A stretch of DNA of 64,000 nt from Pantoea ananatis LMG 2665 (GCF_000710035.2 NZ_JMJJ01000001.1:124001-188000); one strand, 5' to 3'; counted from the stretch's first letter, positions 47,778 through 58,116 are shown. Notes: a model not told the origin generated them from the letters alone. Numbers and translations are program-made.

Positions 47778-47789
47778 CTGGAGGATGTT

Positions 47790-48938
47790 TTGATTAAGTC
47801 AGCGCTCTTGGTTCTGGAAGACGGAACCCAATTCCACGGTCGGGCCATCGGGGCTACAGGGTCGGCAGTGGGGGAAGTCGTTTTCAATACGTCAATGACC
47901 GGTTATCAAGAAATCCTCACTGATCCCTCCTATTCCCGCCAGATTGTTACTCTCACTTATCCCCATATCGGCAATGTTGGTGCTAACGCCGCCGATGAAG
48001 AATCCAGTCAAATCCATGCGCAGGGCCTGGTCATTCGTGACCTGCCGCTGATTGCCAGCAACTACCGTAGCGAAGAAAGCTTATCGGCTTATCTGCAGCG
48101 CAATAACATCGTGGCGATTGCCGATATTGATACGCGCAAGCTGACGCGACTGTTACGGGAAAAGGGCGCGCAGAACGGCTGCATTATTGCAGGCGATAAT
48201 CTGGATGCGGCTCTGGCCTTACAAAAAGCGCAGGCTTTCCCTGGCCTGAAAGGCATGGATCTGGCAAAGGAAGTGACGACGGCTGAAACCTATGCCTGGC
48301 AGCAGGGGAGCTGGACACTGGAAGGGGATTTGCCAGAACAGAAACAGGCAGAAGCACTGCCTTACCACGTCGTCGCTTATGATTACGGCGCGAAACGCAA
48401 CATCCTGCGTATGCTGGTGGACCGCGGCTGCCGCCTGACAGTGGTGCCGGCCAAAACGCCAGCAGAAACGGTCCTGGCGATGAATCCGGACGGTATCTTC
48501 CTCTCTAACGGCCCTGGCGATCCTGAGCCCTGCGATTATGCCATTGAGGCGATTCAGGCCTTCCTGAAAACCGATATCCCGGTGTTTGGTATTTGCCTGG
48601 GCCACCAACTGCTGGCCCTGGCCAGCGGCGCGAAAACCGTCAAAATGAAGCTGGGCCACCACGGCGGCAACCATCCGGTTAAAGATTTGGACAACAACCG
48701 CGTCATGATCACGGCGCAGAACCACGGCTTCGCGGTGGATGAGGCGAATCTGCCTGCGAACCTGCGTGTGACGCATATCTCCCTGTTCGATAAGACGGTG
48801 CAGGGCATCCACCGCACCGATAAGCCTGCGTTTAGCTTCCAGGGCCATCCGGAAGCCAGCCCGGGACCGGGTGATGCTGCACCGCTGTTTGACCACTTTA
48901 TTGAGTTGATTGACGCATTCCGTTCGAAAGCAAAGTAA
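47790..48938 (+). CDS. carA: Carbamoyl-phosphate synthase small subunit
   Basis: A 382-residue glutamine amidotransferase subunit supplying ammonia for carbamoyl phosphate, used by arginine and pyrimidine synthesis. The catalytic triad cysteine is in [16 protein letters not shown], and the His-x-Glu in [13 protein letters not shown]. The start is TTG at 47790 with ggagg a few bases upstream (E. coli carA also uses UUG). The open frame reaches back to 47763, but that form would fall into the ARG boxes. Confidence 0.97.
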   Translation: MIKSALLVLEDGTQFHGRAIGATGSAVGEVVFNTSMTGYQEILTDPSYSRQIVTLTYPHIGNVGANAADEESSQIHAQGLVIRDLPLIASNYRSEESLSAYLQRNNIVAIADIDTRKLTRLLREKGAQNGCIIAGDNLDAALALQKAQAFPGLKGMDLAKEVTTAETYAWQQGSWTLEGDLPEQKQAEALPYHVVAYDYGAKRNILRMLVDRGCRLTVVPAKTPAETVLAMNPDGIFLSNGPGDPEPCDYAIEAIQAFLKTDIPVFGICLGHQLLALASGAKTVKMKLGHHGGNHPVKDLDNNRVMITAQNHGFAVDEANLPANLRVTHISLFDKTVQGIHRTDKPAFSFQGHPEASPGPGDAAPLFDHFIELIDAFRSKAK

Positions 48939-48951
48939 TCAGGAGCTAATC

Positions 48952-51900
48952 ATGCCAAAACGTACAGACATAAAATCCATCCTGATTCTTGGTGCCGGTC
49001 CGATTGTGATCGGTCAGGCCTGCGAATTCGACTATTCCGGTGCACAGGCGTGTAAAGCCCTGCGTGAAGAGGGTTACCGCGTCATTCTGGTGAACTCCAA
49101 CCCGGCCACCATTATGACCGACCCGGAAATGGCCGACGCAACCTACATTGAGCCGATTCACTGGGAAGTGGTACGTAAAATCATTGAAAAAGAGCGCCCG
49201 GATGCGGTGCTGCCCACCATGGGCGGCCAGACAGCGTTGAACTGTGCGCTGGAGCTGGAGCGTCAGGGCGTGCTGGAAGAATTCGGCGTCACCATGATTG
49301 GTGCAACCGCAGACGCTATTGATAAAGCAGAAGACCGTCGTCGTTTTGACGTGGCGATGAAAAGCATCGGTCTGGATACCGCGCGCTCCGGTATCGCGCA
49401 TACCATGGATGAAGCGCTGGCAGTGGCGGCCGATGTGGGCTTTCCCTGCATTATCCGTCCGTCTTTTACCATGGGCGGCACCGGCGGCGGTATCGCGTAT
49501 AACCGCGAAGAGTTTGAAGAGATCTGTGAACGCGGCCTCGACCTTTCCCCAACCAACGAGCTGTTAATTGACGAATCGCTGATTGGCTGGAAAGAGTATG
49601 AGATGGAAGTGGTGCGTGACAAAAACGACAACTGCATCATTGTCTGCTCAATTGAAAACTTTGATGCCATGGGGATCCACACGGGCGACTCCATCACGGT
49701 TGCGCCCGCGCAGACGCTGACCGACAAAGAGTACCAGATTATGCGTAACGCCTCGCTGGCGGTGCTGCGTGAGATTGGTGTGGAAACCGGCGGCTCCAAC
49801 GTACAGTTTGCGGTGAACCCGAAAAATGGTCGTCTGATCGTGATCGAGATGAACCCGCGCGTGTCACGTTCCTCGGCGCTGGCCTCCAAAGCAACCGGCT
49901 TCCCGATCGCGAAAGTGGCGGCAAAACTGGCGGTTGGCTTTACGCTCGATGAGCTGATGAACGACATTACCGGTGGACGGACGCCGGCCTCGTTTGAGCC
50001 TTCAATCGATTACGTCGTCACAAAAATTCCTCGCTTCAACTTTGAAAAGTTTGCTGGTGCGAATGACCGTCTGACCACGCAGATGAAGTCAGTGGGCGAA
50101 GTCATGGCGATTGGTCGCACCTTCCAGGAGTCGGTGCAGAAAGCGCTGCGCGGCCTGGAGGTTGGCGCGAATGGTTTTGATCCGAAAGTCCACCTTGACG
50201 ATGCGGAAGCCTTAACCCGTATCCGTCGTGAGCTGAAAGATGCCGGTTCCGATCGGATCTGGTACATCGCCGATGCCTTCCGTGCGGGGATGTCGGTGGA
50301 CGGCGTATTCAATCTCACCAATATTGACCGCTGGTTCCTGGTGCAGATTGAAGAGCTGGTTCGTCTTGAAGAGCAGGTAGCGCGCGAAGGCGTGAACGGT
50401 CTGAACGCCGATTTCCTTCGCACGCTGAAGCGCAAAGGTTTTGCCGATGCGCGCCTGGCCTCACTGGTGGGCGTGGCAGAAGGTGAAATTCGTAAGCTAC
50501 GTCAGCATCACAATCTGCATCCGGTTTACAAGCGGGTGGATACCTGCGCGGCAGAATTCTCGACCGATACAGCCTATATGTACTCTACCTATGAGGAAGA
50601 GTGCGAAGCGAATCCTAACCAGGATCGTGACAAGATCATGGTACTGGGTGGTGGACCAAACCGTATCGGCCAGGGCATTGAGTTTGACTACTGTTGTGTT
50701 CATGCGGCACTGGCGCTGCGCGAAGACGGTTTCGAAACCATCATGGTGAACTGTAACCCGGAAACCGTCTCCACGGATTATGACACCTCTGACCGCCTTT
50801 ACTTCGAGCCGGTAACGCTTGAAGACGTGCTGGAAATCGTCCGCATCGAAAAACCGAAAGGGGTGATTGTGCAGTACGGTGGTCAGACGCCGCTGAAACT
50901 GGCTCGCGCACTGGAAGCCGCTGGCGTACCGGTCATCGGGACCAGCCCGGATGCGATTGATCGGGCAGAAGACCGCGAACGCTTCCAGCAGGCCGTTGAC
51001 CGCCTGAACCTGAAGCAGCCTGCCAACGCCACCGTTGCCACCCTGGAGCAGGCGGTAGAAAAAGCTGCCGGGATTGGTTATCCGCTGGTGGTCCGTCCCT
51101 CGTACGTGCTGGGCGGACGTGCGATGGAAATCGTCTACGACGAAATAGACCTGAAGCGTTATTTCCAGACGGCGGTGTCGGTTTCTAACGATGCGCCGGT
51201 CTTGCTGGATCGCTTCCTTGACGATGCTGTAGAAGTCGATGTGGATGCCATCTGTGATGGTGAGCGTGTACTGATCGGCGGCATCATGGAGCACATTGAG
51301 CAGGCAGGCGTTCACTCAGGTGACTCGGCCTGTTCTCTGCCGGCCTACACGCTGAGCCAGGATATTCAAAACGTAATGCGTCAGCAGGTTGAAAAGCTGG
51401 CGTTTGAGTTGAACGTTCGCGGCTTAATGAACGTGCAGTTCGCGGTGAAAGACAATGAAGTCTACCTGATTGAAGTTAACCCACGTGCTGCGCGTACCGT
51501 TCCTTTTGTGTCAAAAGCGACGGGCGTACCGCTGGCGAAAGTCGCCGCACGCGTGATGGCAGGCAAAACGCTGGCAGAGCAGGGCGTCACCGAAGAGGTG
51601 ATTCCGCCTTACTACTCTGTCAAGGAAGTGGTGCTGCCGTTTAACAAGTTCCAGGGCGTTGACCCCATTCTGGGGCCAGAAATGCGCTCAACCGGTGAAG
51701 TCATGGGCGTGGGCCGTACCTTTGCAGAGGCCTTTGCCAAAGCGATGCTGGGTGCGCAAAGCAACATGAAGAAAACCGGACGCGCGCTGCTGTCGGTCCG
51801 TGAGGGCGATAAGAAACGTATCGTTGACCTGGCCGCGAAGTTGCAGAAGTTTGGCTTTGAGCTGGATGCCACTCACGGCACCGCTGTGGTGTTGGGGGAA

Positions 51901-52182
51901 GCGGGCATTAATCCTCGCCTGGTTAACAAGGTTCACGAAGGTCGTCCACATATTCAGGACCGGCTGAAAAACGGCGAATATGCCTACATCGTGAATACCA
52001 CGGCAGGCCGCCAGGCTATTGAAGACTCCAAGCTGATTCGTCGTAGTGCGCTGCAATACAAAGTTCATTACGACACTACGCTAAACGGGGGTTTTGCAAC
52101 GGCCATGGCGTTAAACGCCGACCCGACTGAAAAAGTGATTTCAGTACAGGAAATGCATGCGCAGATCCTTGCGCACAAATAG
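48952..52182 (+). CDS. carB: Carbamoyl-phosphate synthase large subunit
   Basis: A 1076-residue subunit with two tandem ATP-grasp halves (residues 1-400 and 550-930), each with its own nucleotide site: [19 protein letters not shown] and [19 protein letters not shown]. The oligomerisation domain lies between them, and the C-terminal allosteric domain binds UMP and ornithine. The ATG at 48952 follows carA by 13 bases with an aggag ribosome binding site. A longer frame from 48910 would overlap carA and is rejected. Confidence 0.98.
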   Translation: MPKRTDIKSILILGAGPIVIGQACEFDYSGAQACKALREEGYRVILVNSNPATIMTDPEMADATYIEPIHWEVVRKIIEKERPDAVLPTMGGQTALNCALELERQGVLEEFGVTMIGATADAIDKAEDRRRFDVAMKSIGLDTARSGIAHTMDEALAVAADVGFPCIIRPSFTMGGTGGGIAYNREEFEEICERGLDLSPTNELLIDESLIGWKEYEMEVVRDKNDNCIIVCSIENFDAMGIHTGDSITVAPAQTLTDKEYQIMRNASLAVLREIGVETGGSNVQFAVNPKNGRLIVIEMNPRVSRSSALASKATGFPIAKVAAKLAVGFTLDELMNDITGGRTPASFEPSIDYVVTKIPRFNFEKFAGANDRLTTQMKSVGEVMAIGRTFQESVQKALRGLEVGANGFDPKVHLDDAEALTRIRRELKDAGSDRIWYIADAFRAGMSVDGVFNLTNIDRWFLVQIEELVRLEEQVAREGVNGLNADFLRTLKRKGFADARLASLVGVAEGEIRKLRQHHNLHPVYKRVDTCAAEFSTDTAYMYSTYEEECEANPNQDRDKIMVLGGGPNRIGQGIEFDYCCVHAALALREDGFETIMVNCNPETVSTDYDTSDRLYFEPVTLEDVLEIVRIEKPKGVIVQYGGQTPLKLARALEAAGVPVIGTSPDAIDRAEDRERFQQAVDRLNLKQPANATVATLEQAVEKAAGIGYPLVVRPSYVLGGRAMEIVYDEIDLKRYFQTAVSVSNDAPVLLDRFLDDAVEVDVDAICDGERVLIGGIMEHIEQAGVHSGDSACSLPAYTLSQDIQNVMRQQVEKLAFELNVRGLMNVQFAVKDNEVYLIEVNPRAARTVPFVSKATGVPLAKVAARVMAGKTLAEQGVTEEVIPPYYSVKEVVLPFNKFQGVDPILGPEMRSTGEVMGVGRTFAEAFAKAMLGAQSNMKKTGRALLSVREGDKKRIVDLAAKLQKFGFELDATHGTAVVLGEAGINPRLVNKVHEGRPHIQDRLKNGEYAYIVNTTAGRQAIEDSKLIRRSALQYKVHYDTTLNGGFATAMALNADPTEKVISVQEMHAQILAHK

Positions 52183-52860
52183 CGCTGGCTGAGTGGCGGT
52201 AATAGCCCCTGCGGTGGGACGATTTGCCAATGTGCTGGCTTAACGCTCCTCGCAGGGGCTTTTTTTGAGAGATCGGGCCTGAACTGAGCAGTTCTACAGG
52301 CACGGGTAAAGATCACCCTCCGCTGAGTGCGTTTCTGTCTTAGCAGGCAGCGTGGAGGCTGTACCTGCCTGCGGCAAGCGCCGCCTGTAAAAAAGGGCAT
52401 CGCCTTTAGAATGGTTGGTGAGTCTGGGGTTGGTCAGAAAGCAGTCTGTTCCCAACGGAACGGGATGAACCCTGTTTCTGGGCAGCGATTCTCAGGTCAG
52501 CACGACATTTCGAATAAACCGGTATTTTTTTAATATTCTTTTCAGGCTCATGAACGTTTCTGAGTAAACAGACGTTAATTAAATAGGTTTTTTAAATATT
52601 GATGCCTTGATGTTTAAATGCGCATTAATGTTTTTAATTATTTACGATCTGTTTCTTAACGCTCTACTGTATTTTCGCTATTTGATCGTTGCTCAACCGA
52701 TTTTAAACAAACCCGCATTACTGCTTACAGTGCTCGATAATCACCTGTTCAGCCGCAGCGCTTATCTTTAAAATACCCTGTATTTTTCGTGGTTTACATA
52801 CCCAGAGAATCCATTCGCTTCTCTGATGTTTACATGCTTGATTAAGAGTTAGCGCCTGAC
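52183..52860. other. Non-coding region between carB and the Mig-14-like gene
   Basis: 678 bases. The first 80 hold the carAB terminator. 52343-52372 has an 8-bp stem (gcaggcag / ctgcctgc). From about 52510 to 52860 the DNA is strongly AT-rich, unlike its neighbours, with several TGTTTA-like hexamers (52611, 52629, 52791, 52827). No supported gene. This looks like the promoter region of horizontally acquired DNA. Confidence 0.6.
52204..52267 (+). terminator. carAB terminator with a branched loop
   Basis: Outer stem agcccctgcg / cgcaggggct (10 bp) is followed by seven T. The 37-base loop can itself form a small hairpin (gcca / tggc). It starts 21 bases after the carB stop. Confidence 0.75.
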
Positions 52861-53760
52861 ATGTTTATTCCCAAGTTTTTCAGATGGGGGCAGTGCTCTT
52901 TTGAGGATTATCAAAGAGCCTGTAATCATTTTGGTTATAACTGCGAGTCCGCACCGGAATTTATTGCCTTTAAAATGCGATGTGGGCAGTCCTTTGACTT
53001 TTATTCTTATCAAAGGAAAGGGAAAACGATGGGGAGCGTCTGCGTTGAAAAGGGCTGGCTTGCCAACGATGGCAGACATCGGCAGCGTTCGCTTCCCGCG
53101 CTACTTGCTCCCTCAACCTCTGTCTATGTGCCGTTTTGCAACGAGGCGTCGAAAAAGGTGCTTTTACCTTTCCGGTGCAAGTCGCTACATCATTTGCAGC
53201 GTCATCGCTTCCTCAATACCTCCTATAGCCTGTTTAGTAAGAGCCATGCCGCTTTTACCAAGAGCCCTGTCGCTGACTTTTCCCGTAAAACGGTCTCGAC
53301 ACGGGAGAGAGAGCTCAGAAAGTTTCTCAATGACGGGGGGAGTTTTCTCAATGTCAGCCAGCTTGACGGGGAACATATTTTTGAGGTGTTTGAGATTCTC
53401 TATCAGGCGAGACGCAATCAGGCCATCGCGGAGAGGGCCATTAATAAAGCGTTTTTCCGGGAGTTTCAGCCCTGTTTCAAAGGCTATATGATGTTCCTGC
53501 ATAATGAACCTGTTGCACTGCAGCTCCTGCTTTCTGTCTCGAGCAGTGCCGGGATGTTCGTTGATTTTATTAATATTGGCTACCGGATAGACAGCAATGC
53601 TGGCGCGGTGGGGACAATGCTGATGTGGAAGAACCTGACAGCCTTGTATCAGGAAGCAGCAGAAAAGCAGCTTCCTCTTCATTACTCCTACGGTTCGATG
53701 TCAGGAGACTATAAAAACCGCTGGTGCCATTCGGTTAATAACGGCCGGGTCATCATCTGA
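52861..53760 (+). CDS. Mig-14-like protein
   Basis: A 299-residue protein resembling Salmonella Mig-14, a PhoP-controlled, inner-membrane-associated factor needed for resistance to cationic antimicrobial peptides. Shared features recalled by eye: the opening WGQCSFEDYQRACNHFG, the middle RELRKFLNDGGSFLNVSQL, the pattern VGTMLMWKNLTALYQEA, and the C-terminal YSYGSMSGDYKNRWCHS (Mig-14 ends in a similar GTLKPEWDYK-type motif). The fold is GNAT/FemAB-like, and the biochemical activity is unknown. No signal peptide is visible. The gene is more AT-rich than its neighbours, has a weak ribosome binding site and follows an AT-rich upstream region, all suggesting transfer. Identity is likely diverged, so function is tentative. 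Confidence 0.7.
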   Translation: MFIPKFFRWGQCSFEDYQRACNHFGYNCESAPEFIAFKMRCGQSFDFYSYQRKGKTMGSVCVEKGWLANDGRHRQRSLPALLAPSTSVYVPFCNEASKKVLLPFRCKSLHHLQRHRFLNTSYSLFSKSHAAFTKSPVADFSRKTVSTRERELRKFLNDGGSFLNVSQLDGEHIFEVFEILYQARRNQAIAERAINKAFFREFQPCFKGYMMFLHNEPVALQLLLSVSSSAGMFVDFINIGYRIDSNAGAVGTMLMWKNLTALYQEAAEKQLPLHYSYGSMSGDYKNRWCHSVNNGRVII

Positions 53761-53941
53761 TTGATCCGTTCTGTCGGCGCGTTGACATACCTCTGCGTCG
53801 TGAAGCCAGTTTAGCGTGATTCGACCAGGTGCCTGATGGCCCTGTTTTTCCGCTCCCGTGGGCGGCTTTTGCCTGCGAAGCGCGATTGATCAATGCTCCC
53901 CTGCCAGCGCTGCGGCAGGGGAAAATGGCTCGCTGCATGCC

Positions 53942-55000
53942 TCAGGGAATAATGTTCGCCATCCTGAACTGAGTAAACAGGCGGATAAACATCTCATCCG
54001 TGGCGCAAAATTCGGTAAACCCTGCCCGCCTCAGTTTGCTGCCATCACCAAACATATCGTAATCCCAGCTAAAGACAAAATCGGCGAACTGACCGTCACT
54101 CAGCCTCATGATGTCAGCCTCAACCAGCTGTTTTTTTTCCGCCAGGGCATGCAATGTCCTGCGGTAATCGCCGAAAAGCTGCTGAAATGACAACGCAACC
54201 GGGGGCGCCGTCTCCAGTTCAAACCAGCCTGCAATGAGGGGCCAGAGCTCACACCATCGCCAGATATCACCGTTATTGATGTTAAATGCCTGATTCCTGG
54301 CGGAGGATGCGGTTGATGCCCACAGGGTGGCGGCAGACAATAAGCTATCATCGGTGTGATCGATAATGCTGTGCCAGGTGCGCTGCGACCCTGGAAAGCG
54401 CAGGGGCAGATTTTGCGCTTTGCACAGTGAAGCGTATATCGCGATACTCAGCGCAAGATTCATGGTATTGCCGGTTAACGCGCTGCCGACAACGCCAGGA
54501 CGAAGTGCATGCCAGTGCCAGGTTTTATGATGCTGAAAGCGGCACAGCCAGTCCTGTTGCGCCGTATTGAATTCGGCGCCGGGAATAGCGGCATCGCTTT
54601 CTCTGGCGGGGGTTTTGAACGGGCCAAGATGAGCGCCGTAAATTTTGTAGCCCTGCATCAGGCTCACCGTTTCCAGCGGAGCCACGTTCTCAACCTGAGT
54701 GACCAGGTTACGTAACATGGTGACGTTGGGTTCAACCATTTCCCGCCAGCTCGCGGCATTAAGCCAGGCGCTGTAGAAAATGTGGGTAACGTGCCGAAGG
54801 GGCTTGAGGGCGCGTGCAGTGTCTTTTTCATTGAGCAGATCGACGTTAACAAACGGCACCGTGCCCCGGTGAGCGCCTCCTGCGCGAGACAATCCAATAA
54901 CCTGCCATTCATTCTGCAACAGCGTTTTAACCAGTTTGCTGCCGACAATACCGCTTGCACCCGCAACCAGTGCGACTTTAGATTGAGGCTTCTGTGACAT
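53942..55000 (-). CDS. SDR-family oxidoreductase, PRISE (progesterone 5-beta-reductase/iridoid synthase)-like
   Basis: A 352-residue NAD(P)-binding protein. The Rossmann motif is VAGASGIVGSKLVKTLL at residues 12-28. The segment QGYKIYGAHLGPFKTPARE matches the lysine-containing TGxKHYxGPF motif of plant PRISE reductases (K119 here), and HWHALRPGVVGS matches their WSIHRP motif. The catalytic tyrosine region FYYxQED of PRISE corresponds here to FNTAQQD (144-150), without a tyrosine, so the chemistry may differ or be lost. Substrate unknown. It is divergently transcribed from the LysR gene with 95 bases between. Confidence 0.7.
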   Translation of the reverse strand: MSQKPQSKVALVAGASGIVGSKLVKTLLQNEWQVIGLSRAGGAHRGTVPFVNVDLLNEKDTARALKPLRHVTHIFYSAWLNAASWREMVEPNVTMLRNLVTQVENVAPLETVSLMQGYKIYGAHLGPFKTPARESDAAIPGAEFNTAQQDWLCRFQHHKTWHWHALRPGVVGSALTGNTMNLALSIAIYASLCKAQNLPLRFPGSQRTWHSIIDHTDDSLLSAATLWASTASSARNQAFNINNGDIWRWCELWPLIAGWFELETAPPVALSFQQLFGDYRRTLHALAEKKQLVEADIMRLSDGQFADFVFSWDYDMFGDGSKLRRAGFTEFCATDEMFIRLFTQFRMANIIP

Positions 55001-55095
55001 TTTTTGTCCTCCAGTTTGGTTGCAGACAGCCTGCTATAAATTGTTTTTTGTCGGTATCCCCGAACGCTGATGTCACTTATAAGAGAAATGCGTAA

Positions 55096-55983
55096 ATGAA
55101 TAACAAGCTCAATGCCATTCGAACGTTTTTACGCGTGGCTGAGGCGGGGTCTTTTTCTGAGGCAGCACGCCAGTTGAATATCAAACAGTCTGCGGTCAGC
55201 CAGCAGATCGCCGCGCTTGAGGCTGAACTCGGCGTAGTGCTGCTGCACAGGACGACGCGGGTGAGGGTACTGACAGCGCAAGGAGAATATTACCGGCGTA
55301 AGATGCAGCCCATACTTGAGGCAATGCAGGCGGTCGAGAACCAGCTATCCCCTGTCGCACAGCAATGGCAGGGCAAGATAAACGTTCAACTCCCGGGCGG
55401 ATTAGGGCGTTTGTTTCTTCCTCATCTGCTCGGATTGCAAAAAGCGAATCCGGGTTTGCATCTGACGCTCTCGCTTGATGACAGGATATCCGACCTGGCC
55501 AGAGAAGGCGTGGATGTGGCGTTCCGCCTTACTCAGGATGCGCCGGAAGTGTATCCGGCACGGAAAATCGCGCGTATTGAAACACCGCTTTTCGCATCAC
55601 CGGATTTCCCGCCGCTCAATTCACTGGATGCATTGATGTGCCAACCGCACGTGCGTTTCAGCAGCATTGCCGAGTCTGCGCCATTGCGGCTTGTCAGGGG
55701 CGATGAAACCGTAGAACTGGCCGTAAAGACAGCCTTCAGGGCCAATAGCAGTGAAGGGTTATTACAGGCGTTGCAGGCGGGAATCGGTGTAGGCGGTATG
55801 CAATTACCCCTTGCAACTGAGGCGTTGAAATCCGGCTCGCTTATCAGGGTGTTGCCAGCGTATCGCTATCCCGATCGCTTTGTGTATGCGGTTTTCCCGG
55901 ATGCGCGCTTTATCCCTCCCAGGGTAAGAGGCATCGTCGCGTTAATCGAAAAAGTGCTGGTCGATCTGCCAGGGGCAAACTAA
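55096..55983 (+). CDS. LysR-family transcriptional regulator
   Basis: A 295-residue LysR protein: an N-terminal winged helix-turn-helix (LNAIRTFLRVAEAGSFSEAA, QLNIKQSAVSQQIAALE), then a periplasmic-binding-protein-like effector domain with GVDVAFRLTQDAPEVY. This subgroup (CrgA/DsdC-like, 'GVDVAFR') typically regulates the oxidoreductase gene next to it. Divergence from the SDR gene, with a 95-base shared promoter region, suggests it controls that gene and itself. The inducer is unknown. Confidence 0.88.
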   Translation: MNNKLNAIRTFLRVAEAGSFSEAARQLNIKQSAVSQQIAALEAELGVVLLHRTTRVRVLTAQGEYYRRKMQPILEAMQAVENQLSPVAQQWQGKINVQLPGGLGRLFLPHLLGLQKANPGLHLTLSLDDRISDLAREGVDVAFRLTQDAPEVYPARKIARIETPLFASPDFPPLNSLDALMCQPHVRFSSIAESAPLRLVRGDETVELAVKTAFRANSSEGLLQALQAGIGVGGMQLPLATEALKSGSLIRVLPAYRYPDRFVYAVFPDARFIPPRVRGIVALIEKVLVDLPGAN

Positions 55984-56245
55984 ATACGGCTCACAGCCAA
56001 AGGGAAGACCGGCGATGTAACGCATTCTCAGTCAGGCTGCTGATGCGGCCCACTGGCGCTGTATCAACCCGTTCATACTGGGATAAGCGGCAGCAATCTC
56101 AAATAAATTTGATTTAATTTTTAGCCAATCATGCCCAATCTGCTCATTCGCACAAATCTATAATACAAAAAACTACCAGGCTGACATTGACCGCTGTAAT
56201 ATCCGGCTCGCTCATTATTAGAGCGTAAACAGGATAGTTATAACA

Positions 56246-57385
56246 ATGAAAGCGCGTTCTTTTTCACTGAGTGCAGTGGCTGCACTCCTGGCTCTGGCGT
56301 CTTTTTCCAGCCAGGCTGAAATCACTCTTCTCAAACAAGACCCACAAGCAGGCGATCCCCTTAGCCGTCTCGATTTTAAATTTGGTGGCAGTATTCGTCC
56401 TCAGTTTAACCATCAAACCGGCGTGAATGATAAATCCTATAAGCGTAATGGCTTTGACGGTGGTTCACGTTTCCGCTTTAGCGCGGATTACTACCTGTTC
56501 GACGATATCAGTTGGACCAGCTACTACGAGCTGGGCGTTAACATTCCGGCCGTATTCAACTGGGATAATCACTACGCTGAAGGGGCGCATGAAACCACGC
56601 GCCGCCAGCTCTATACCGGCCTGAAAAGTAAAACCTGGGGCCAGTTGACCTTCGGTCAGCAGAACAGCGTTTATTACGACGTTGTGGGTGCCAAGACGGA
56701 TATCTGGGATTACGACATGCTGGCCCAGGCACCGGGTAACGGCATTAACGGTGATTACGACGGTTCATACCGTTCTCGTAAGCAACTGAAATACAAAAAC
56801 AGTTATGGTGCAGTTGATCTTTATGCCTCTTACCTGTTTAGCGATAACGAATATTTGCCGGGCAATGGACTGCGCTACAAGCGTCAGGGCGGCGGTTCGC
56901 TGGGTGTGAATTACAACATTACGCCAACGCTGGCATGGGGCACGGCCTGGAACTACACCCGCGCCAGCATGCGTGATCCGGTCACGGGCAACAATAAAGA
57001 TTACGACCAAAACATTTTTGGCACGGCACTGAGCTGGACGCCGGGTAACTGGACACTGTCAGCAGGCGGTGGCTGGTATCAAAACTTCCTGACGACCAAA
57101 CAGCGCAACGTGAATAACTATTTTGCGGACGATGCCTGGGGCATCGAATATTACGCCGGATACAAAATCCCGGTGGCGCAATATGGTGTCAAAGCCGTTC
57201 AGCCTTATGTGATGGGCGACCGTTTAGAATACGTGAATGGCCGCAACTACCAGCGCATTGACAATGGCCTGGGCGTAACGTTATTCCTGGACTACGGTTT
57301 CCGTGTGGATTACGAACATGTCTTCACTTCCAGTACGGACAATCAGGGCGATATGAACCTGGTTCGTTTCCGCTACGATTTCTGA
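56246..57385 (+). CDS. Outer-membrane porin
   Basis: A 379-residue beta-barrel protein. The signal peptide of about 24 residues ends FSSQAE. The body has alternating aromatic/polar strands (LDFKFGGSIRPQFNH, WGQLTFGQQNSVYYDVVGA), and the chain ends in the aromatic VRFRYDF, as needed for BAM-dependent assembly. It resembles general Gram-negative porins but is not a clear OmpC/OmpF, so I assign no symbol. Followed by its own terminator; a 262-base upstream gap implies its own promoter. Confidence 0.8.
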   Translation: MKARSFSLSAVAALLALASFSSQAEITLLKQDPQAGDPLSRLDFKFGGSIRPQFNHQTGVNDKSYKRNGFDGGSRFRFSADYYLFDDISWTSYYELGVNIPAVFNWDNHYAEGAHETTRRQLYTGLKSKTWGQLTFGQQNSVYYDVVGAKTDIWDYDMLAQAPGNGINGDYDGSYRSRKQLKYKNSYGAVDLYASYLFSDNEYLPGNGLRYKRQGGGSLGVNYNITPTLAWGTAWNYTRASMRDPVTGNNKDYDQNIFGTALSWTPGNWTLSAGGGWYQNFLTTKQRNVNNYFADDAWGIEYYAGYKIPVAQYGVKAVQPYVMGDRLEYVNGRNYQRIDNGLGVTLFLDYGFRVDYEHVFTSSTDNQGDMNLVRFRYDF

Positions 57386-57393
57386 TGACACAC

Positions 57394-57418
57394 AACGGCT
57401 CCCCAGGGAGCCGTTTTT
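57394..57418 (+). terminator. Porin gene terminator
   Basis: A 10-bp stem, aacggctccc / gggagccgtt, runs into ttttt. It starts eight bases after the stop. Confidence 0.9.
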
Positions 57419-57617
57419 ATTATCATGATTTATAGCGAGGTGACGCCATTATCTGGCGACTTTTGCGGTGGACTTGCCCTTCTTATGGAGTAAAACCCTG
57501 TACAACGTCTGAAACATGGTGGCAATGCCGCTTTATGCAATAAGCACCTTCCTGCTATCGACGAAGGTTTAACCTTTACGTATCATGGCGCCTGTTTTTT
57601 TCAGCGAGCCTTTTAAC

Positions 57618-58100
57618 ATGATTAGTCTTATCGCGGCATTAGCAGCAGATCGCATTATTGGAATGGAAAACGCCATGCCGTGGGACCTGCCTGCAGACCT
57701 GGCGTGGTTTAAGCGCAACACACTGAAAAAGCCAGTTATTATGGGCAGACTGACCTTTGAATCTATTGGTCGTCCATTGCCTGGCCGGCTCAACATTGTG
57801 GTCAGCAGCAAGCCGGGCAGTGCCGAAGGCGTAACCTGGGTAACTTCGCTGGACGACGCCATTAGTGCGGCGGGTGAGGCTGAAGAGATCATGGTCATTG
57901 GCGGCGGCCGCATCTATGAGCAGATGCTGGCGCGCGCCGACCGTCTTTATCTGACGCACATTGATGCGGAAGTGGAAGGCGATACGCAGTTCCCGGATTA
58001 CGAGCCGGATGAGTGGCACTCCACGTTCAGTGAGTTTCATGATGCCGATGAGCAGAACTCGCACAGTTACTGCTTTGAGATCCTCGAACGCCGCCGTTAA
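57618..58100 (+). CDS. folA: Dihydrofolate reductase
   Basis: A 160-residue enzyme regenerating tetrahydrofolate and the target of trimethoprim. The active-site stretch [20 protein letters not shown] carries the M20-loop, D27 and F31 equivalents of E. coli DHFR unchanged; [13 protein letters not shown] and [16 protein letters not shown] follow. The ATG at 57618 ([12 protein letters not shown]) is chosen over an upstream ATG at 57585. No sequence sign of a trimethoprim-resistance substitution at these residues. Confidence 0.97.
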   Translation: MISLIAALAADRIIGMENAMPWDLPADLAWFKRNTLKKPVIMGRLTFESIGRPLPGRLNIVVSSKPGSAEGVTWVTSLDDAISAAGEAEEIMVIGGGRIYEQMLARADRLYLTHIDAEVEGDTQFPDYEPDEWHSTFSEFHDADEQNSHSYCFEILERRR

Positions 58101-58116
58101 TTTACGCGCAGTAAAT

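Larger units (their letters stand above)
47321..47789. other. carAB control region
   Basis: 469 bases without a gene. From left to right: the dapB terminator, a 36-bp palindrome with a RutR core, a PurR-like half operator, promoter P1, and promoter P2 overlapping two ARG boxes. This order mirrors the E. coli carAB control region. Confidence 0.7.

Noticed and set aside
48219..51315. Several 130-270 codon open frames opposite carA and carB
   Set aside because: All are shadows of the strong codon bias on the plus strand; none has a credible start or domain.
52327..52533. 68-codon open frame after carB
   Set aside because: No ribosome binding site, random-looking composition, overlaps a hairpin; not supported as a gene.
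52827..52843. Canonical PhoP box before the Mig-14-like gene
   Set aside because: tgtttacatgc is followed by ttgatt at the 5-base spacing, which does not match the second half-site.
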